Source: Puteibacter caeruleilacunae (GTDB lineage: Bacteria > Bacteroidota > Bacteroidia > Bacteroidales > Prolixibacteraceae). Taken from it: a stretch of 64,000 bases of DNA. The translations under genes were made by a program, and so were the position numbers. Shown piece after piece: positions 10,001-18,361 of this stretch. Each line of letters opens with the position of its first letter. Position 1 is the first letter of the stretch. The stretch is taken from assembly GCA_005217565.1 (NCBI GenBank), contig SJCO01000019.1:1165-65164 (forward strand), given 5' to 3'. The notes beneath the pieces are model-generated. The model saw only the letters and a list, made by a program, of their open reading frames with translations, did not search any database and was not told the DNA's origin.

Positions 10001-10634
10001 TGGCTGCTTCTGTAAGGCGAGCATTGATAACTGAGTTCCCAGAGACCTCAATCTCTAGGTTTTTCATCCCTACAAACGAAAAGAGAAGTATTCCATCAGA
10101 AGGAACTTCTAAAATAGAGTAGTTACCCTCAGGATCTGTTACAGTTCCATTTGTCGTTCCTTTTATTCTGACTGTAACACCTGGCATTGGATCACCTGAA
10201 GAATCTGTAACGTTACCGGTGATCTTTTTAATAGTTTGATCTTTCTTAGGTGTACTCGAATTCCGGTTTTCTTTTGTGATGAAAACAAATCTGTCGTTTA
10301 TTTTTATCGATAGATTTTTTGTTTTCAATACTTTGTCTAGAATTTCATGTATTGTTTCATTCTTAGCTTTTATGGAGATAATCTCGCTATCGTCAAGAAC
10401 TGCTTTATTATACGCAAATCTATAATCGCTGTTTTTTTCTATAAAAATGAAAAGTTCATTTAGCGTTGTATTTTCCAGATCAATAGAAAAACGGGTGTTT
10501 TGCGAATATGTATTTGCAGATACGATGGTTGTAAATACAAGCATTAGTAACCCTGTTAATCTCATAATTCTCCAAATTTTATTCATGTTGGGTATTATTT
10601 GTACCCAACTGTTGTACAGTTTGTGTTTTTTCAT
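7077..10634 (-). CDS. SusC/RagA family TonB-dependent transporter with STN domain
   Basis: An 1185-residue outer-membrane transporter. In order: signal peptide; a secretin/TonB N-terminal (STN) domain, about residues 45-125; a carboxypeptidase-regulatory-like beta-sandwich, about 138-215 ('VTDSSGDPMPGVTVRIKGT'); a TonB-box-like strand 'EEVVVVAYGMQKKSHLTAA'; a plug domain ('GADGLIGTVPGLNVRTPSG' region, 'LVDGVERSIADVNPNDIE'); then a 22-strand barrel ending in Phe. The STN domain fits regulation through the neighbouring FecR/ECF pair. A start 16 codons later (10586) is equally plausible, since the signal peptide begins there. Forms an operon with susD. Confidence 0.95.
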   Translation of the reverse strand: MKKHKLYNSWVQIIPNMNKIWRIMRLTGLLMLVFTTIVSANTYSQNTRFSIDLENTTLNELFIFIEKNSDYRFAYNKAVLDDSEIISIKAKNETIHEILDKVLKTKNLSIKINDRFVFITKENRNSSTPKKDQTIKKITGNVTDSSGDPMPGVTVRIKGTTNGTVTDPEGNYSILEVPSDGILLFSFVGMKNLEIEVSGNSVINARLTEAAIGVEEVVVVAYGMQKKSHLTAAVSQIKGETLENRPLRTAADGLIGTVPGLNVRTPSGAPEATPSLNIRGFTGLGLKSNGDFETKSAEPLVLVDGVERSIADVNPNDIETISVLKDGASTAIYGSRAPYGAVIITTKTGKKNTAMKVNYSGNISFASPTNTPEQLQSYEWATYINEAFRNRDGGGKAGMLDELQMARILAWQQGDFDNPAFEGIDPSYIPYGVYAKNSKQWDIKYGGYGFVNHVDEVIKDVVPSHNHNLSVSGGGAKATYYASVGYKQNNGILKDVDNYKNRYNALIRTNIDVSKWLNLNFSADYVKTKETGPSYRGGGRNYSKIWADLSYAWPIWAEVAPGGGIMDFSILPNLDGTGGYEKIDNNKLTLTGGVKLEPVKNWIINGRYTYRNTSSHKYRTDLSFEQTLPDGTTDRHNRSINMSSMNRVMKMTDYYTFDINTSYTKDIRKHHFYILAGVQQEYQKYTTLTGSGNDFFSITNTTLAGISGEEFADDEIQDYATRGFYGRINYNYAGKYLLEINTRYDATSRFLAKDRWAIFPSVSVAWNAAKENFWPLKDIISDFKVRGSWATSGDGNPANLGNYPFYPSIETSSYTGAAGKTNLITGGELASYTKMPELVSSDLTWSKPTSIDFAIDLTAFSQRLSFTYDWYQRTMHDQVGFPMVLPEVLGSDVPKSNNSTTETRGWELSLNWRDTAFKIAGKDVKYQVGFSLSDYIGYVVEFENSGTGQISGQWYPGEVFGQNYHYAFNGLAQNTADLYNNVFQGSSWYYPGDVMLKDLNGDGQISSGDGGVWYAMGDVIKNGFNYPRKTYSINLSADWNNISLSVLLDGVGQWNKYSANPYVFGTDGNKFHSPFFQENVDLGYWSVTNPEAFYPRLDLTNKNLSRANDYYDLNLAHLRIRNVKLGYTLPKIKGLSRTHIYISAENLGYIYQKSFVKFDPELLAASNGQGYPSQRIISCGINLEF

Positions 10635-10682
10635 AAATTTGAATTGATTTAAAGTTTTTTGTTTTTTGCAAATTACTTAGTT

Positions 10683-10711
10683 AAGGCGGGCAATGTCCAG
10701 TTGTCCGCCTT
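10683..10711 (-). terminator. Hairpin between fecR and susC
   Basis: Arms 10683-10693 and 10701-10711 (AAGGCGGGCAA against TTGTCCGCCTT, with one G-U pair) form an 11-bp GC-rich stem. No U-tract follows, so it may be an attenuator or RNA stability element separating the regulatory genes from susCD. Confidence 0.5.
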
Positions 10712-10727
10712 CCCTCTAAAAAAGGTT

Positions 10728-11741
10728 CTACATAGGCTGTCGTTTTTTGATGTTAATAATATTGTTGTCTATTGTATAATCTATTCCGATTGCTCCATTG
10801 ATAACTTCTAATAGGTTCTTCAAGGAGTCTCCTTTATCTAGTCTTACGGTTAGTGCATCATTTGTAAATTCACTTGGATTAAAGTTGATGGTTACATTAA
10901 ACCAGCGTTCGACCATATTAACAACATCCTCGAAAGGAGTATTCTCAAAGAATAGTCGATTTTCTCTCCATGAGTTCACAATTTCCTTGTTGAAAGAATT
11001 TATTTGAACGGTATTGGTAATGGTTTTCAGCGTTAACGATTGACCCGGTTTTAGAATGTGTGCTTGTTCTTTTACTGGTGATTTAGTTAGTCGTACGCTT
11101 ACAGAGCCTTCAAGCAAAGATGCTTCAATGGTTTTATCTCCCTTATAACCTTTAACGCTGAATTCAGTTCCCAATGCTTTTACTTCGAGGTTTCTAAGTG
11201 TTGCAATAAAAGGGATTTTTGCATTTTTTTTAACTTTGAAAAATGCTTCACCATCAACAAAAACTGTTCGATTTCTATTGTTGTATTGATTATTATAGGT
11301 TAGCTTAGTATCAACGTTTAAGTGAGCTTCAGTGCCATCAGGTAGCACAATACATGTCCTTTCTCCTTTCTTTGTGCCAATGGATAATTCATTGGAAGGA
11401 GAGATGTTCATTTGCAGAGTAACATAGGAGGCGTATATTATGAGTGGTAACAAAAATATGGCAGCATATTTTTGAAATGTTTTTAATATTTTAACCTTTC
11501 GAAATGCCTTTTGATCTGCCTCCCGTTGCTTTATTTTATTCAAGATTTGTTTGAAATCTATATTAGCTTCTTCTTTTTCTGAGTTATCCCAGTTTGCTTT
11601 TATGAATAGGTTAAGCTGTTCTATGTCATTATCTGATTGTAGAAAGATTTTTAGCGTTTCATATTCTTCATCGTTTAATCTTTTATATTTTGATAATAAC
11701 TGAATTTTATGATATACACTCTCAATATTTGATTGTTTCAT
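10728..11741 (-). CDS. FecR family anti-sigma factor
   Basis: A 337-residue inner-membrane anti-sigma factor. The first 85 residues are cytosolic and bind the ECF sigma factor. A single membrane segment follows near residues 88-107 ('FQKYAAIFLLPLIIYASYV'), then a periplasmic FecR domain (about 115-215, 'RTCIVLPDGTEAHLNVDT', 'GEAFFKVKKN', 'LGTEFSVKGY') and a DUF4974-type C-terminal domain (about 265-335, 'FENTPFEDVVNMVERWF'). It reads the STN domain of SusC in trans-envelope signalling. It lies 157 bp downstream of the sigma factor gene and just before susC, the usual order. Confidence 0.93.
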   Translation of the reverse strand: MKQSNIESVYHKIQLLSKYKRLNDEEYETLKIFLQSDNDIEQLNLFIKANWDNSEKEEANIDFKQILNKIKQREADQKAFRKVKILKTFQKYAAIFLLPLIIYASYVTLQMNISPSNELSIGTKKGERTCIVLPDGTEAHLNVDTKLTYNNQYNNRNRTVFVDGEAFFKVKKNAKIPFIATLRNLEVKALGTEFSVKGYKGDKTIEASLLEGSVSVRLTKSPVKEQAHILKPGQSLTLKTITNTVQINSFNKEIVNSWRENRLFFENTPFEDVVNMVERWFNVTINFNPSEFTNDALTVRLDKGDSLKNLLEVINGAIGIDYTIDNNIINIKKRQPM

Positions 11742-11898
11742 AGTACTCCGTATTTACTGGCATTCATAAGTAAATACAACTGAGCTTCTATTTTCCGTTA
11801 TCCTTGAATTTATTTTTTTGTAATTTCTCTAATCTGACAATTTTGATGGTCAAGCATTTTTATCTCTACGTGTGTGTTATTAGTTTAGTATTTGGTGA

Positions 11899-12456
11899 TT
11901 AGTTGTTGATGAGAAATAGCATAAGTAACGAGGAGTAATCTTTTAAAGCTGAGTTAATTGTTGTTTTTGCTTTCCTAAGTTGTACATCAACAGTGTTCTC
12001 TGAAATATTTAATGTGCTTGCTATCTCTCTGTAGCTTTTTCCTTCAATTTTAGCAAGTTTGAAAATTTCTTTCCTTCGTGGGGGAAGTTCTTCAATACAT
12101 TGGTATAAATAATTCTCGAACTCCCAAAATTCGGCTTCATTGTATGAGGTACGTGACTCATGTGAAATAGACTCCAGATATTTCTTTTGATGAAGTAACC
12201 TTTTGAGATAGTTATAAACCTGATTTCTTCCAATGGTATATATATAGGCATTAAAAGATTTGTGTTCATCTATATTGGCTCTAGACATCCATAAATTAAC
12301 AAATATCTCTTGAACTAAACTCTCTGCATCTTCTCCCTTAGGGATACTATTTCTCACAAAGTTTAATATATTGCCTTTAGATTCTTCAAATATCTCCTCA
12401 AAAGCTTTCTGATCACCTTCCTTAAATCTTCTAATTAAATTCTTGTCGAAATTCAT
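11899..12456 (-). CDS. ECF RNA polymerase sigma-70 factor
   Basis: A 185-residue Bacteroidota-type ECF sigma factor. Region 2 is at about residues 10-90 ('FKEGDQKAFEEIFEE', 'SLVQEIFVNLWMSRANIDEH'). Region 4 is at about 120-178 ('LPPRRKEIFKLAKIEGKSYREIA' in pieces, 'LNISENTVDVQLRKAK'). It would be held by the FecR protein downstream and drive the susCD operon on ligand signalling. A -7-like element lies upstream at 12519-12526. ECF/FecR control often marks host- or matrix-glycan loci in Bacteroides; that extension here is inference. Confidence 0.93.
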   Translation of the reverse strand: MNFDKNLIRRFKEGDQKAFEEIFEESKGNILNFVRNSIPKGEDAESLVQEIFVNLWMSRANIDEHKSFNAYIYTIGRNQVYNYLKRLLHQKKYLESISHESRTSYNEAEFWEFENYLYQCIEELPPRRKEIFKLAKIEGKSYREIASTLNISENTVDVQLRKAKTTINSALKDYSSLLMLFLINN

Positions 12457-12518
12457 CCAATTATTTATTGGTTACGTATATAGTGTAATCTAAGTAATCT
12501 TAAGTCGGGAATCGTACG

Positions 12519-12526
12519 CAAACCTA
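12519..12526 (-). promoter_or_regulatory. Predicted promoter -7 element of the ECF sigma gene
   Basis: The minus strand reads TAGGTTTG, an exact match to the Bacteroidota TAnnTTTG -7 consensus, about 63 bp before the start codon. A transcription start near 12514 is predicted. No good -33 TTTG was seen. Confidence 0.5.
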
Positions 12527-12670
12527 CTCATTTTTTTTGCTTTAGAAAAAATGGATTTTAAGTATTTGCAAAAGCTCTTTGTTGCTTCGTTGTGTATGTA
12601 TCTCGAAGATAGGGAGTTAGTTCTGTGGGGTAGAAGTAGTAGGGGGTGTTCTCTTTTTCGACGGTTAGCA

Positions 12671-12708
12671 TATTACCCAATAGCTGACAGCTCAGCTATT
12701 GGGTAATA
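12671..12708. terminator. Perfect inverted repeat, 16-bp arms
   Basis: Arms 12671-12686 and 12693-12708 (TATTACCCAATAGCTG and its exact complement) around a 6-base loop. It lies just past the stop of the minus-strand arylsulfotransferase gene and upstream of the sigma gene promoter, so it probably terminates or protects the former transcript. No U-tract follows. Confidence 0.6.
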
Positions 12709-12751
12709 CTTTGGTAGAAAATATATTTCAAATTGTCATCATGAAATGTTC

Positions 12752-14404
12752 TTATTCAACTACATTTTTAATTTTAATTCTATCGGCACCAAAAAGAGTC
12801 CATCCTACTTGACTATCTTTTGTAAGTGGGTGCAGTTGAATTTCCCAAACCACTTGAGGATTTTGGGTGTGAGTATACTCTCTCACCATAGTCCATTGTG
12901 GATATTTTCCTCTGTTCCACCATGTCATTTTATCAAAATATTCTGAGTTGAGTAAGGCTCCGTAGCATGCTAAAATATTTCCACTATCCTCCAATTCACT
13001 CACTCTTCCCATTGCAACACTATGTACTTGTTGTTCCTGGTCATTTTCGGTACTCCATACCTTTTCTACGGTTCTATTTTCTTCGTTAATTTTGTATTCG
13101 ACTACGTAACTGGGGCTTTCGTTAATAGGTTTTGTTTTATTAAATGGACGAGCTTGAAAGTTATTATTATTAAAAAATAGTAGATTCCCTGTTTTTGTAA
13201 AATGTGGAGAATGTTGATCCCAATTCCATCCATCTTGCGGAATCGTCAAAAGCTTTTCTTTTAATGTTTCACCCCATCCTGTTGGTTCTGCAAATATCCA
13301 ATCAATCTTACCACTTTTTTTACTTACCTTAACGATGGCACTTTGACGCCTAAAATTGACTAAATAAGCATCCTCATTTGGAAGAGGAACGATTGCATTG
13401 GCATGACTCCAATCAACAGAGTTTGGATATCCTCGTCTTACCCAGTAGTCACTTAAGGTAAAATATCCGATACGCATAACAGGCATTTCATCAAAAGCAC
13501 TCCATTTGTGCACTACATCTCCTTTAGGGGTGAATTCAATGACTACATCACCAACAACTTTTTGACGTTTTCGAGGTGCATCTTTTTCCGTCTCGCTTGT
13601 ATAATAATTGTCTATGTATTTGATCTCTGTACTCAATACAAGCCGATTCCCATTAGGCAGTAATGATACATCGTGATGAAATGTTTCAGCATCCACAGGT
13701 ATTGCATCTATTTTTCCACCATCGGGGCGATTTACTGCATACCAATGATTGATGATGTTTCCTGCTAAGTCAATCTCTACTATTCTATTATCTTGTGTCA
13801 TATAGGATATATTACCATTAGGTAACATATCAAAATCGCTAATTCTAGAATTGGTATTATAATACCATAATACCTCACCATCTTGATTGATGATAACAAG
13901 CATGCCAAACATCGTATTGAAACTATTGGATCCAGCTTGACTTATGGGCATTCTCCTTCTTGGATTAAACAAGGTTAATTCCTGCTTCTCTTTATTTTGT
14001 TTCTTGGTAACCTCAATTTTAGGGAATACCTTATCGTCTGTAGGTAGCTTTGGTGTTGCAAAAGAAGCTATTTCATCAGAACTATAAATGTTTCCCTTTT
14101 TATCTTTCAGCCTAAGTGAGATATTTATTTTCTTACCAGCTCTCATAAGCACTAGCAAATATCCGTTTTTTGTTTTATCCTCTCTATTATACTTCAATTC
14201 TGAAATATTCACCCCATCATTAATAGCAATAAACACGCTGTCATAATCTTGCTCTGTCTCAAAGTTCAGAAATGCTGATAGAGGAACTTGGTGATTTGTA
14301 TTTTTTTCGACAGTTGGGAGTTGTGTGAATTTAATACTTTTCTCTTCTATGCAAGAGGATGATATGATTAACATTCCTACAAATAATGCAACTGATAATT
14401 TCAT
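12752..14404 (-). CDS. Arylsulfotransferase (ASST) family lipoprotein
   Basis: A 550-residue protein with a lipoprotein signal peptide ending 'LIISSSC' (Cys18). An N-terminal beta-sandwich of about 130 residues comes first, then a six-bladed propeller of the arylsulfate sulfotransferase family. Histidines expected for that active site can be seen in 'DAETFHHDVSLLPNGN', 'SVDWSHANAI' and 'WDQHSPHFTKTGN'. The family moves sulfate between aryl sulfates and phenols without PAPS, in the periplasm or outer membrane. The gene ends about 295 bp upstream of the sigma gene on the same strand and follows the LamG-like gene by about 156 bp. Whether its substrate is linked to the SusCD cargo is inference. 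Confidence 0.85.
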   Translation of the reverse strand: MKLSVALFVGMLIISSSCIEEKSIKFTQLPTVEKNTNHQVPLSAFLNFETEQDYDSVFIAINDGVNISELKYNREDKTKNGYLLVLMRAGKKINISLRLKDKKGNIYSSDEIASFATPKLPTDDKVFPKIEVTKKQNKEKQELTLFNPRRRMPISQAGSNSFNTMFGMLVIINQDGEVLWYYNTNSRISDFDMLPNGNISYMTQDNRIVEIDLAGNIINHWYAVNRPDGGKIDAIPVDAETFHHDVSLLPNGNRLVLSTEIKYIDNYYTSETEKDAPRKRQKVVGDVVIEFTPKGDVVHKWSAFDEMPVMRIGYFTLSDYWVRRGYPNSVDWSHANAIVPLPNEDAYLVNFRRQSAIVKVSKKSGKIDWIFAEPTGWGETLKEKLLTIPQDGWNWDQHSPHFTKTGNLLFFNNNNFQARPFNKTKPINESPSYVVEYKINEENRTVEKVWSTENDQEQQVHSVAMGRVSELEDSGNILACYGALLNSEYFDKMTWWNRGKYPQWTMVREYTHTQNPQVVWEIQLHPLTKDSQVGWTLFGADRIKIKNVVE

Positions 14405-14560
14405 TTTCCTGTTTTTTAGTAAGTCCTTTTTATTGATAAACGAATGTTAACTCCTAGTTTTCTTAGTTAATATCGTTTAATTATTCGCTGTCAACTTTGT
14501 AAGTCTAGAATATTGGCTTCATCTAATTTAAGGGGAAAGTAAATTTCTGGTATTTTCAAT

Positions 14561-15250
14561 TTAGTCTTTAAAATCTTTGAATGACTCAATTTTCAAATCA
14601 GTGAAATACCCCTCAGTTCCAATGCCTGCGAATAACCCTATTGCTCCAGAAGAGTCAGTTCCGTGTTTTAGGTCATTCACTATTAAGCATGGATGTTTAG
14701 CACCGTTTAAATATAGTTTGGCTTGTTCATCTTTCACAACAATTACCATTTCAATCCATTCATCTAATGTCATGTCGGCATACGATTCATATTTACCTGG
14801 AAATTCTTTACGGAGTACATTAAATTTAAAATCTGGATACGAAAAATACTGAATGGAATGATTTCTACGTAACTGATCTTCGGCCCTGGCATTTGCCGGA
14901 CGTAAATAAATATTTTCAAATTTCGAATCATCATCATTAATCCTGAACGATACTCCAATAAAACCTCGTGCCCTTGGTCCTGCATTTTTTTGAATTTTAC
15001 TGAGAACGCTAACTTTTATCGTACCATTTTTGAAGTCTATGTTTTTTACTTTGGCGTAAGTAGGCATGTCTGCTCCTTTAATATCAGATCTTCTTTCAAC
15101 TTTTACACACTTTTTCCCTTTGTAGCTTACGATGCTCATTTCTGAACCAATGGGTACAAATTGGGTTTCGGATAGTTTAATGTTTTGTGCAGGCAGTAGA
15201 TTCACGAATAAAACTGCAATAACTAACAAGCAAATCTTTTCGGTTTTCAT
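14561..15250 (-). CDS. Secreted concanavalin-like (LamG/DUF1080-like) protein
   Basis: A 229-residue protein with a cleavable signal peptide (MKTEKICLLVIAVLFVNLLPAQ). The rest is one jelly-roll domain: 'IDFKNGTIKVSVLSK', 'ARGFIGVSFRIND', 'WIEMVIVVKDEQAKLYLNG', 'GAIGLFAGIGTEGYFTDLKI'. This pattern is typical of DUF1080/3-keto-disaccharide-hydrolase-like and LamG domains. It is a periplasmic or secreted carbohydrate-binding or hydrolytic domain; no catalytic residues can be assigned. It lies between an AraC regulator and the arylsulfotransferase gene on the same strand and may be co-regulated with the latter. Confidence 0.7.
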   Translation of the reverse strand: MKTEKICLLVIAVLFVNLLPAQNIKLSETQFVPIGSEMSIVSYKGKKCVKVERRSDIKGADMPTYAKVKNIDFKNGTIKVSVLSKIQKNAGPRARGFIGVSFRINDDDSKFENIYLRPANARAEDQLRRNHSIQYFSYPDFKFNVLRKEFPGKYESYADMTLDEWIEMVIVVKDEQAKLYLNGAKHPCLIVNDLKHGTDSSGAIGLFAGIGTEGYFTDLKIESFKDFKD

Positions 15251-15328
15251 ATCTTACGTCTTTAATATTTAAAAACAAAGGTAAAGCCGATTCTTTCTGG
15301 TGAAGTTATCAAAAGATAAAAAGAGTTG

Positions 15329-16213
15329 TCAATTTGATAAGAGGGACTTAAAGTCGGTAGGTTTCATCCCTGTCATTTTTTTGAAGAATCGGAAAAAGTT
15401 TGATTTATCTGAAAAGTTCAAATCGTAAGCAATCTCAGTAATGGATTTATTTGAGTATAGAAGTTCTGTCTTAGCTCTTGCTGTTAGTTGCTCTCGAATA
15501 ACCATTGTTGCTGTTTTACCGAAATATTTCTTACAGAGCTGGTTTAATGTAATTCTTGAAATGTCTAAGATTGTAGCATAATCTGCTACGGTATGCTTAT
15601 CACAAATGTTGTCGGATAATAGTTTCCTGAATTTAACAAGAAATGAGTTGGTTAATAGTTCGGTTTCAATATTATATTCTTTAGCATAGTGCCGATTGAT
15701 CTTTACCAATAACAAATAATAGGTAGCCCTAAATAAATGTTGACTTTCGGGACCAACAGAAGAACCTTCTTCAAGTAACTCATCTAAATGGTGAAGTATA
15801 GACTCGAAAGCTTCTTTATTAAACCAAACACCAGAAGGAGTGGTGGTGTTATTGAAAATGTTAAAACGATAGGTAAAAAGTTCATCATTGAAGAAACCTC
15901 TAAAAAATTCATCTTCAAAAATAAGTGCATATCCCTTTAATGTTGATTTTAGATCCCACTCCCTTACTTTTTGCGGAGGAATGCATATCACCATTCCTTC
16001 TTTTACATCTATTTTTTCGGCATCAACATATATATAACCTTCGCCGTTAGTAATAAAAAAGACTTCATAAAAGTCAACAATGAAAGGTGTATTGTTAATT
16101 TTAATGAAGGCATCTTTTTCTTCGATCCTAAAAACATGAGCATTAAACTTATCCTTCTCTTTATTAAAGGTGTAAGTTCTTATTTTCTTATCGTGTAGAA
16201 GCCGACTCATCAA
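15329..16213 (-). CDS. AraC family transcriptional regulator
   Basis: A 294-residue regulator. Residues 1 to about 150 form a cupin-like sensory domain ('GEGYIYVDAEKIDVKEGMV', 'CIPPQKVREW'). Residues 195-294 hold the paired AraC helix-turn-helix ('VADYATILDISRITLNQLCKK' in part, and 'ITEIAYDLNFSDKSNFFRFF', the conserved second motif). It is divergent from the acetyltransferase gene at 16654 and upstream of the LamG-like and arylsulfotransferase genes on the same strand. Either side could be its target; the effector is unknown. Confidence 0.9.
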   Translation of the reverse strand: MMSRLLHDKKIRTYTFNKEKDKFNAHVFRIEEKDAFIKINNTPFIVDFYEVFFITNGEGYIYVDAEKIDVKEGMVICIPPQKVREWDLKSTLKGYALIFEDEFFRGFFNDELFTYRFNIFNNTTTPSGVWFNKEAFESILHHLDELLEEGSSVGPESQHLFRATYYLLLVKINRHYAKEYNIETELLTNSFLVKFRKLLSDNICDKHTVADYATILDISRITLNQLCKKYFGKTATMVIREQLTARAKTELLYSNKSITEIAYDLNFSDKSNFFRFFKKMTGMKPTDFKSLLSN

Positions 16214-16653
16214 ATTGTTTATGCTTTTTGTTTAAAACTCGGTGCGACATTGCTTCATTTGCACTACAACAATTGTCAATATCTAAAAATTGGTAAAGTC
16301 GAAGTCCCTGGCTATTCTTTTTTTATGTCCCAGATGTACTTTAGTGTTCCCTTGAGTTCTTCGTAAATTTAAAAGTACGACAAATCTTAAAAAAATCCTT
16401 GAATGTGGATCATTTTCTTATATGTGTCTAATCTGTAATCAAACATATAAGCTGAAGCATACAGCCATAAATTAAGAATATTTAGATGTAAAAAGTTTCC
16501 CAAATCTGAAGGTTACCTATTTTTTATACTTTTGTATATCTACAACCATGTCAGCAATATTTACACTACGTATTAGTGTGTCATATTTAAATAGTAGTGC
16601 GTATTTTTTGATTGTATCAGTGAATTTAAGAGTAAAACAGAACGAAATAAAAG
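16214..16653. other. Divergent intergenic region, 440 bp
   Basis: It separates the AraC gene from the Vat-type acetyltransferase gene. It holds a plus-strand -7 match (TACTTTTG, 16527-16534) and a small palindrome at 16563-16579 (ACACTA, five bases, TAGTGT). A minus-strand -7 match (TATGTTTG) lies at 16440-16447. No ORF. Confidence 0.45.
16527..16534 (+). promoter_or_regulatory. Possible -7 element for the Vat-type acetyltransferase gene
   Basis: TACTTTTG fits the TAnnTTTG consensus about 120 bp before the start codon. The palindrome at 16563-16579 would lie in the leader just after the predicted start site, a position suited to a repressor. Confidence 0.4.
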
Positions 16654-17331
16654 ATGAACAGTATTAATTCAGACAAAATATATCCAATAGAAAATTTGAA
16701 AACAACAATCTTTCTAAAGCCTTTAATTGAAGAAAGTGACGTTACAAATGTTATTGTTGGAGAATATACTTACTATAGTGATTTTAAAGAGCCGAGAAAT
16801 TTTCTAAAAGACAATGTCCTTTATAATTATGGGATATCGAACACTGAATTAAGAATTGGGAAGTTTTGTGCTATTGCCAATGGTGTTCAATTTATAATGG
16901 CAGATGCGAATCATGCTATGACGGGTGTTACAACTTTTCCGTTTCCAGTTTTTGGCGGTAGTTGGGCTGAGAAAATGCCTTTTTCAGACTATCCATTAAA
17001 ACAGTATAAGGATATTGTGGTTGGAAATGATGTGTGGTTAGGCGAATCGGTAACAATTATGCCAGGTGTAAGAATTGGAAATGGTGCTATTATCGGAGGT
17101 AAGGCTGTAGTAGCTAAAGATATTCCTCCGTATAGTATTGCTGTAGGAAATCCTGCAAAGGTAGTTAGAACAAGATTCCCTGAGGAGGTAATAAAAGTGC
17201 TTGAAAAACTATCGTGGTGGGATTGGCCTATAAGACATATCGAGGAGAATATGAGATCATTGGTGAATGGAGATATTGAAGCTCTTTTAGATTATGCGGA
17301 AAAGAATGATTTAATAAGAGATATGGCATAA
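16654..17331 (+). CDS. Xenobiotic (Vat/CatB-type) O-acetyltransferase
   Basis: A 225-residue hexapeptide-repeat acyltransferase of the streptogramin/chloramphenicol (Vat/CatB) group. The left-handed beta-helix runs from about residue 30, with hexapeptides near 'IVVGNDVWLGESVTIMPG' and 'VRIGNGAIIGGKAVVAKDI'. The catalytic histidine is in 'MADANHAMTG' (about residue 89), and the family tail 'WWDWPIRHIEENM' is present. It transfers acetyl from acetyl-CoA to a hydroxyl on an antibiotic or another small molecule. Whether it confers resistance cannot be told from sequence. Single gene, about 440 bp from the divergent AraC gene. Confidence 0.88.
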   Translation: MNSINSDKIYPIENLKTTIFLKPLIEESDVTNVIVGEYTYYSDFKEPRNFLKDNVLYNYGISNTELRIGKFCAIANGVQFIMADANHAMTGVTTFPFPVFGGSWAEKMPFSDYPLKQYKDIVVGNDVWLGESVTIMPGVRIGNGAIIGGKAVVAKDIPPYSIAVGNPAKVVRTRFPEEVIKVLEKLSWWDWPIRHIEENMRSLVNGDIEALLDYAEKNDLIRDMA

Positions 17332-17386
17332 TATAATACAGCTTGTATTTGGTAGGTGATCGGTTCTTATTGTGGCAGCATTAAAG

Positions 17387-17417
17387 TTGAGGTGTGTATC
17401 CGCCGACTGGTGCTGTT
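17387..17417. repeat. 31-bp dispersed repeat, copy 2
   Basis: 30 of 31 bases match 3181-3211. It sits 55 bp past the acetyltransferase stop and just before the AraC operator of the SDR gene. See copy 1. Confidence 0.7.
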
Positions 17418-17434
17418 GATTTTATTTTCTTCAT

Positions 17435-17499
17435 CTTCAATATGTATACGTAAAGCTTCAATATATATACATCCGTTACTTCACGCTGCTTTAAATTTG
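17435..17499 (+). promoter_or_regulatory. AraC-type operator and promoter of the SDR gene
   Basis: Two direct repeats, CTTCAATATGTATAC (17435-17449) and CTTCAATATATATAC (17456-17470), lie exactly 21 bp apart, two helical turns, as AraC-family sites do. A perfect -7 element TAAATTTG follows at 17492-17499, 21 bases after the second repeat. The predicted start is near 17504, so the sites span about -69 to -34, a typical activator position. The same layout recurs upstream of the SDR gene at 28844. Confidence 0.7.
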
Positions 17500-17524
17500 T
17501 ATCATAATTCTTAAAGCAGAAGAA

Positions 17525-18361
17525 ATGAAAAACACAGTATTGATAACAGGATGCAGTTCAGGATTTGGAAAACTAGCTGCAAAGAAATTTCAAAGCGAAG
17601 GTTGGAATGTAATCGCAACAATGCGTTCACCTGAAAAGGAAGCGGAACTAAACAAACTTGACAATGTATTGGTTACGGCTTTAGATGTCACCAGCAATGA
17701 AAGCGTTAAAAATGCAGTAAGCGTTGGACTTGAAAGATTTGGACGAATTGATGCATTGATTAATAATGCGGGTTATGGTGGGCATTCTTTCCTTGAACAA
17801 TTTACCGAAGAGCAGATTTACGCTATGTTTGAAACCAATGTTTTTGGCGTTATGAGGGTTTGTAGGGAGGTATTACCATACATGCGCAAACAGAAGAGTG
17901 GTACTGTAATCAATGTTACTTCAATGGCTGGTTATATGGGTTTAACTTTAACATCAACTTATTCAGCGTCAAAATGGGCTGTTGAAGGTTTAACTGAATC
18001 AATGGCGATGGAGTACAAACCTTTTGGTATCAAGGTAAAGGCTGTTGCACCAGGGGCATTCGGAACCAATTTTGTTAGCGCAAGTGATAATAATTTTGAA
18101 GGAGGTGACGAAGAAATTAGAGAGAGTTCAGAAAAAATAGGAGCTCATTTTTTAACTGTGGTAGAACAAATGCAGAATCAAAGCGGTAAAGTGGCAGATC
18201 CACAGGAAGTGGCTGAAAAGATCTTTGAATGTGTGATTACTGACGCACCTGTGCATAACATCGTTGGAGCTGATGCAGAAATGTTAAAGACTATGATGGA
18301 TTCAATGCCTCGCCAGCAGTTTATTGATACGCTTGAGGATCTATTGTTACCTAAGAATTAA
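17525..18361 (+). CDS. Short-chain dehydrogenase/reductase (SDR), module 1
   Basis: A 278-residue classical SDR. The cofactor motif TGCSSGFG is at residues 9-16, NNAG at about 80-83, and the catalytic Ser133, Tyr146 and Lys150 (YSASK) are all present, so an active NAD(P)-dependent oxidoreductase is expected. Arg residues after the second strand suggest NADP preference (inference). It is the first gene of SDR - SRPBCC - AraC, all plus strand, driven by the operator at 17435-17499. The substrate is unknown. The parallel module at 26.4-28.8 kb carries a more divergent SDR in the same first position. Confidence 0.9.
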   Translation: MKNTVLITGCSSGFGKLAAKKFQSEGWNVIATMRSPEKEAELNKLDNVLVTALDVTSNESVKNAVSVGLERFGRIDALINNAGYGGHSFLEQFTEEQIYAMFETNVFGVMRVCREVLPYMRKQKSGTVINVTSMAGYMGLTLTSTYSASKWAVEGLTESMAMEYKPFGIKVKAVAPGAFGTNFVSASDNNFEGGDEEIRESSEKIGAHFLTVVEQMQNQSGKVADPQEVAEKIFECVITDAPVHNIVGADAEMLKTMMDSMPRQQFIDTLEDLLLPKN

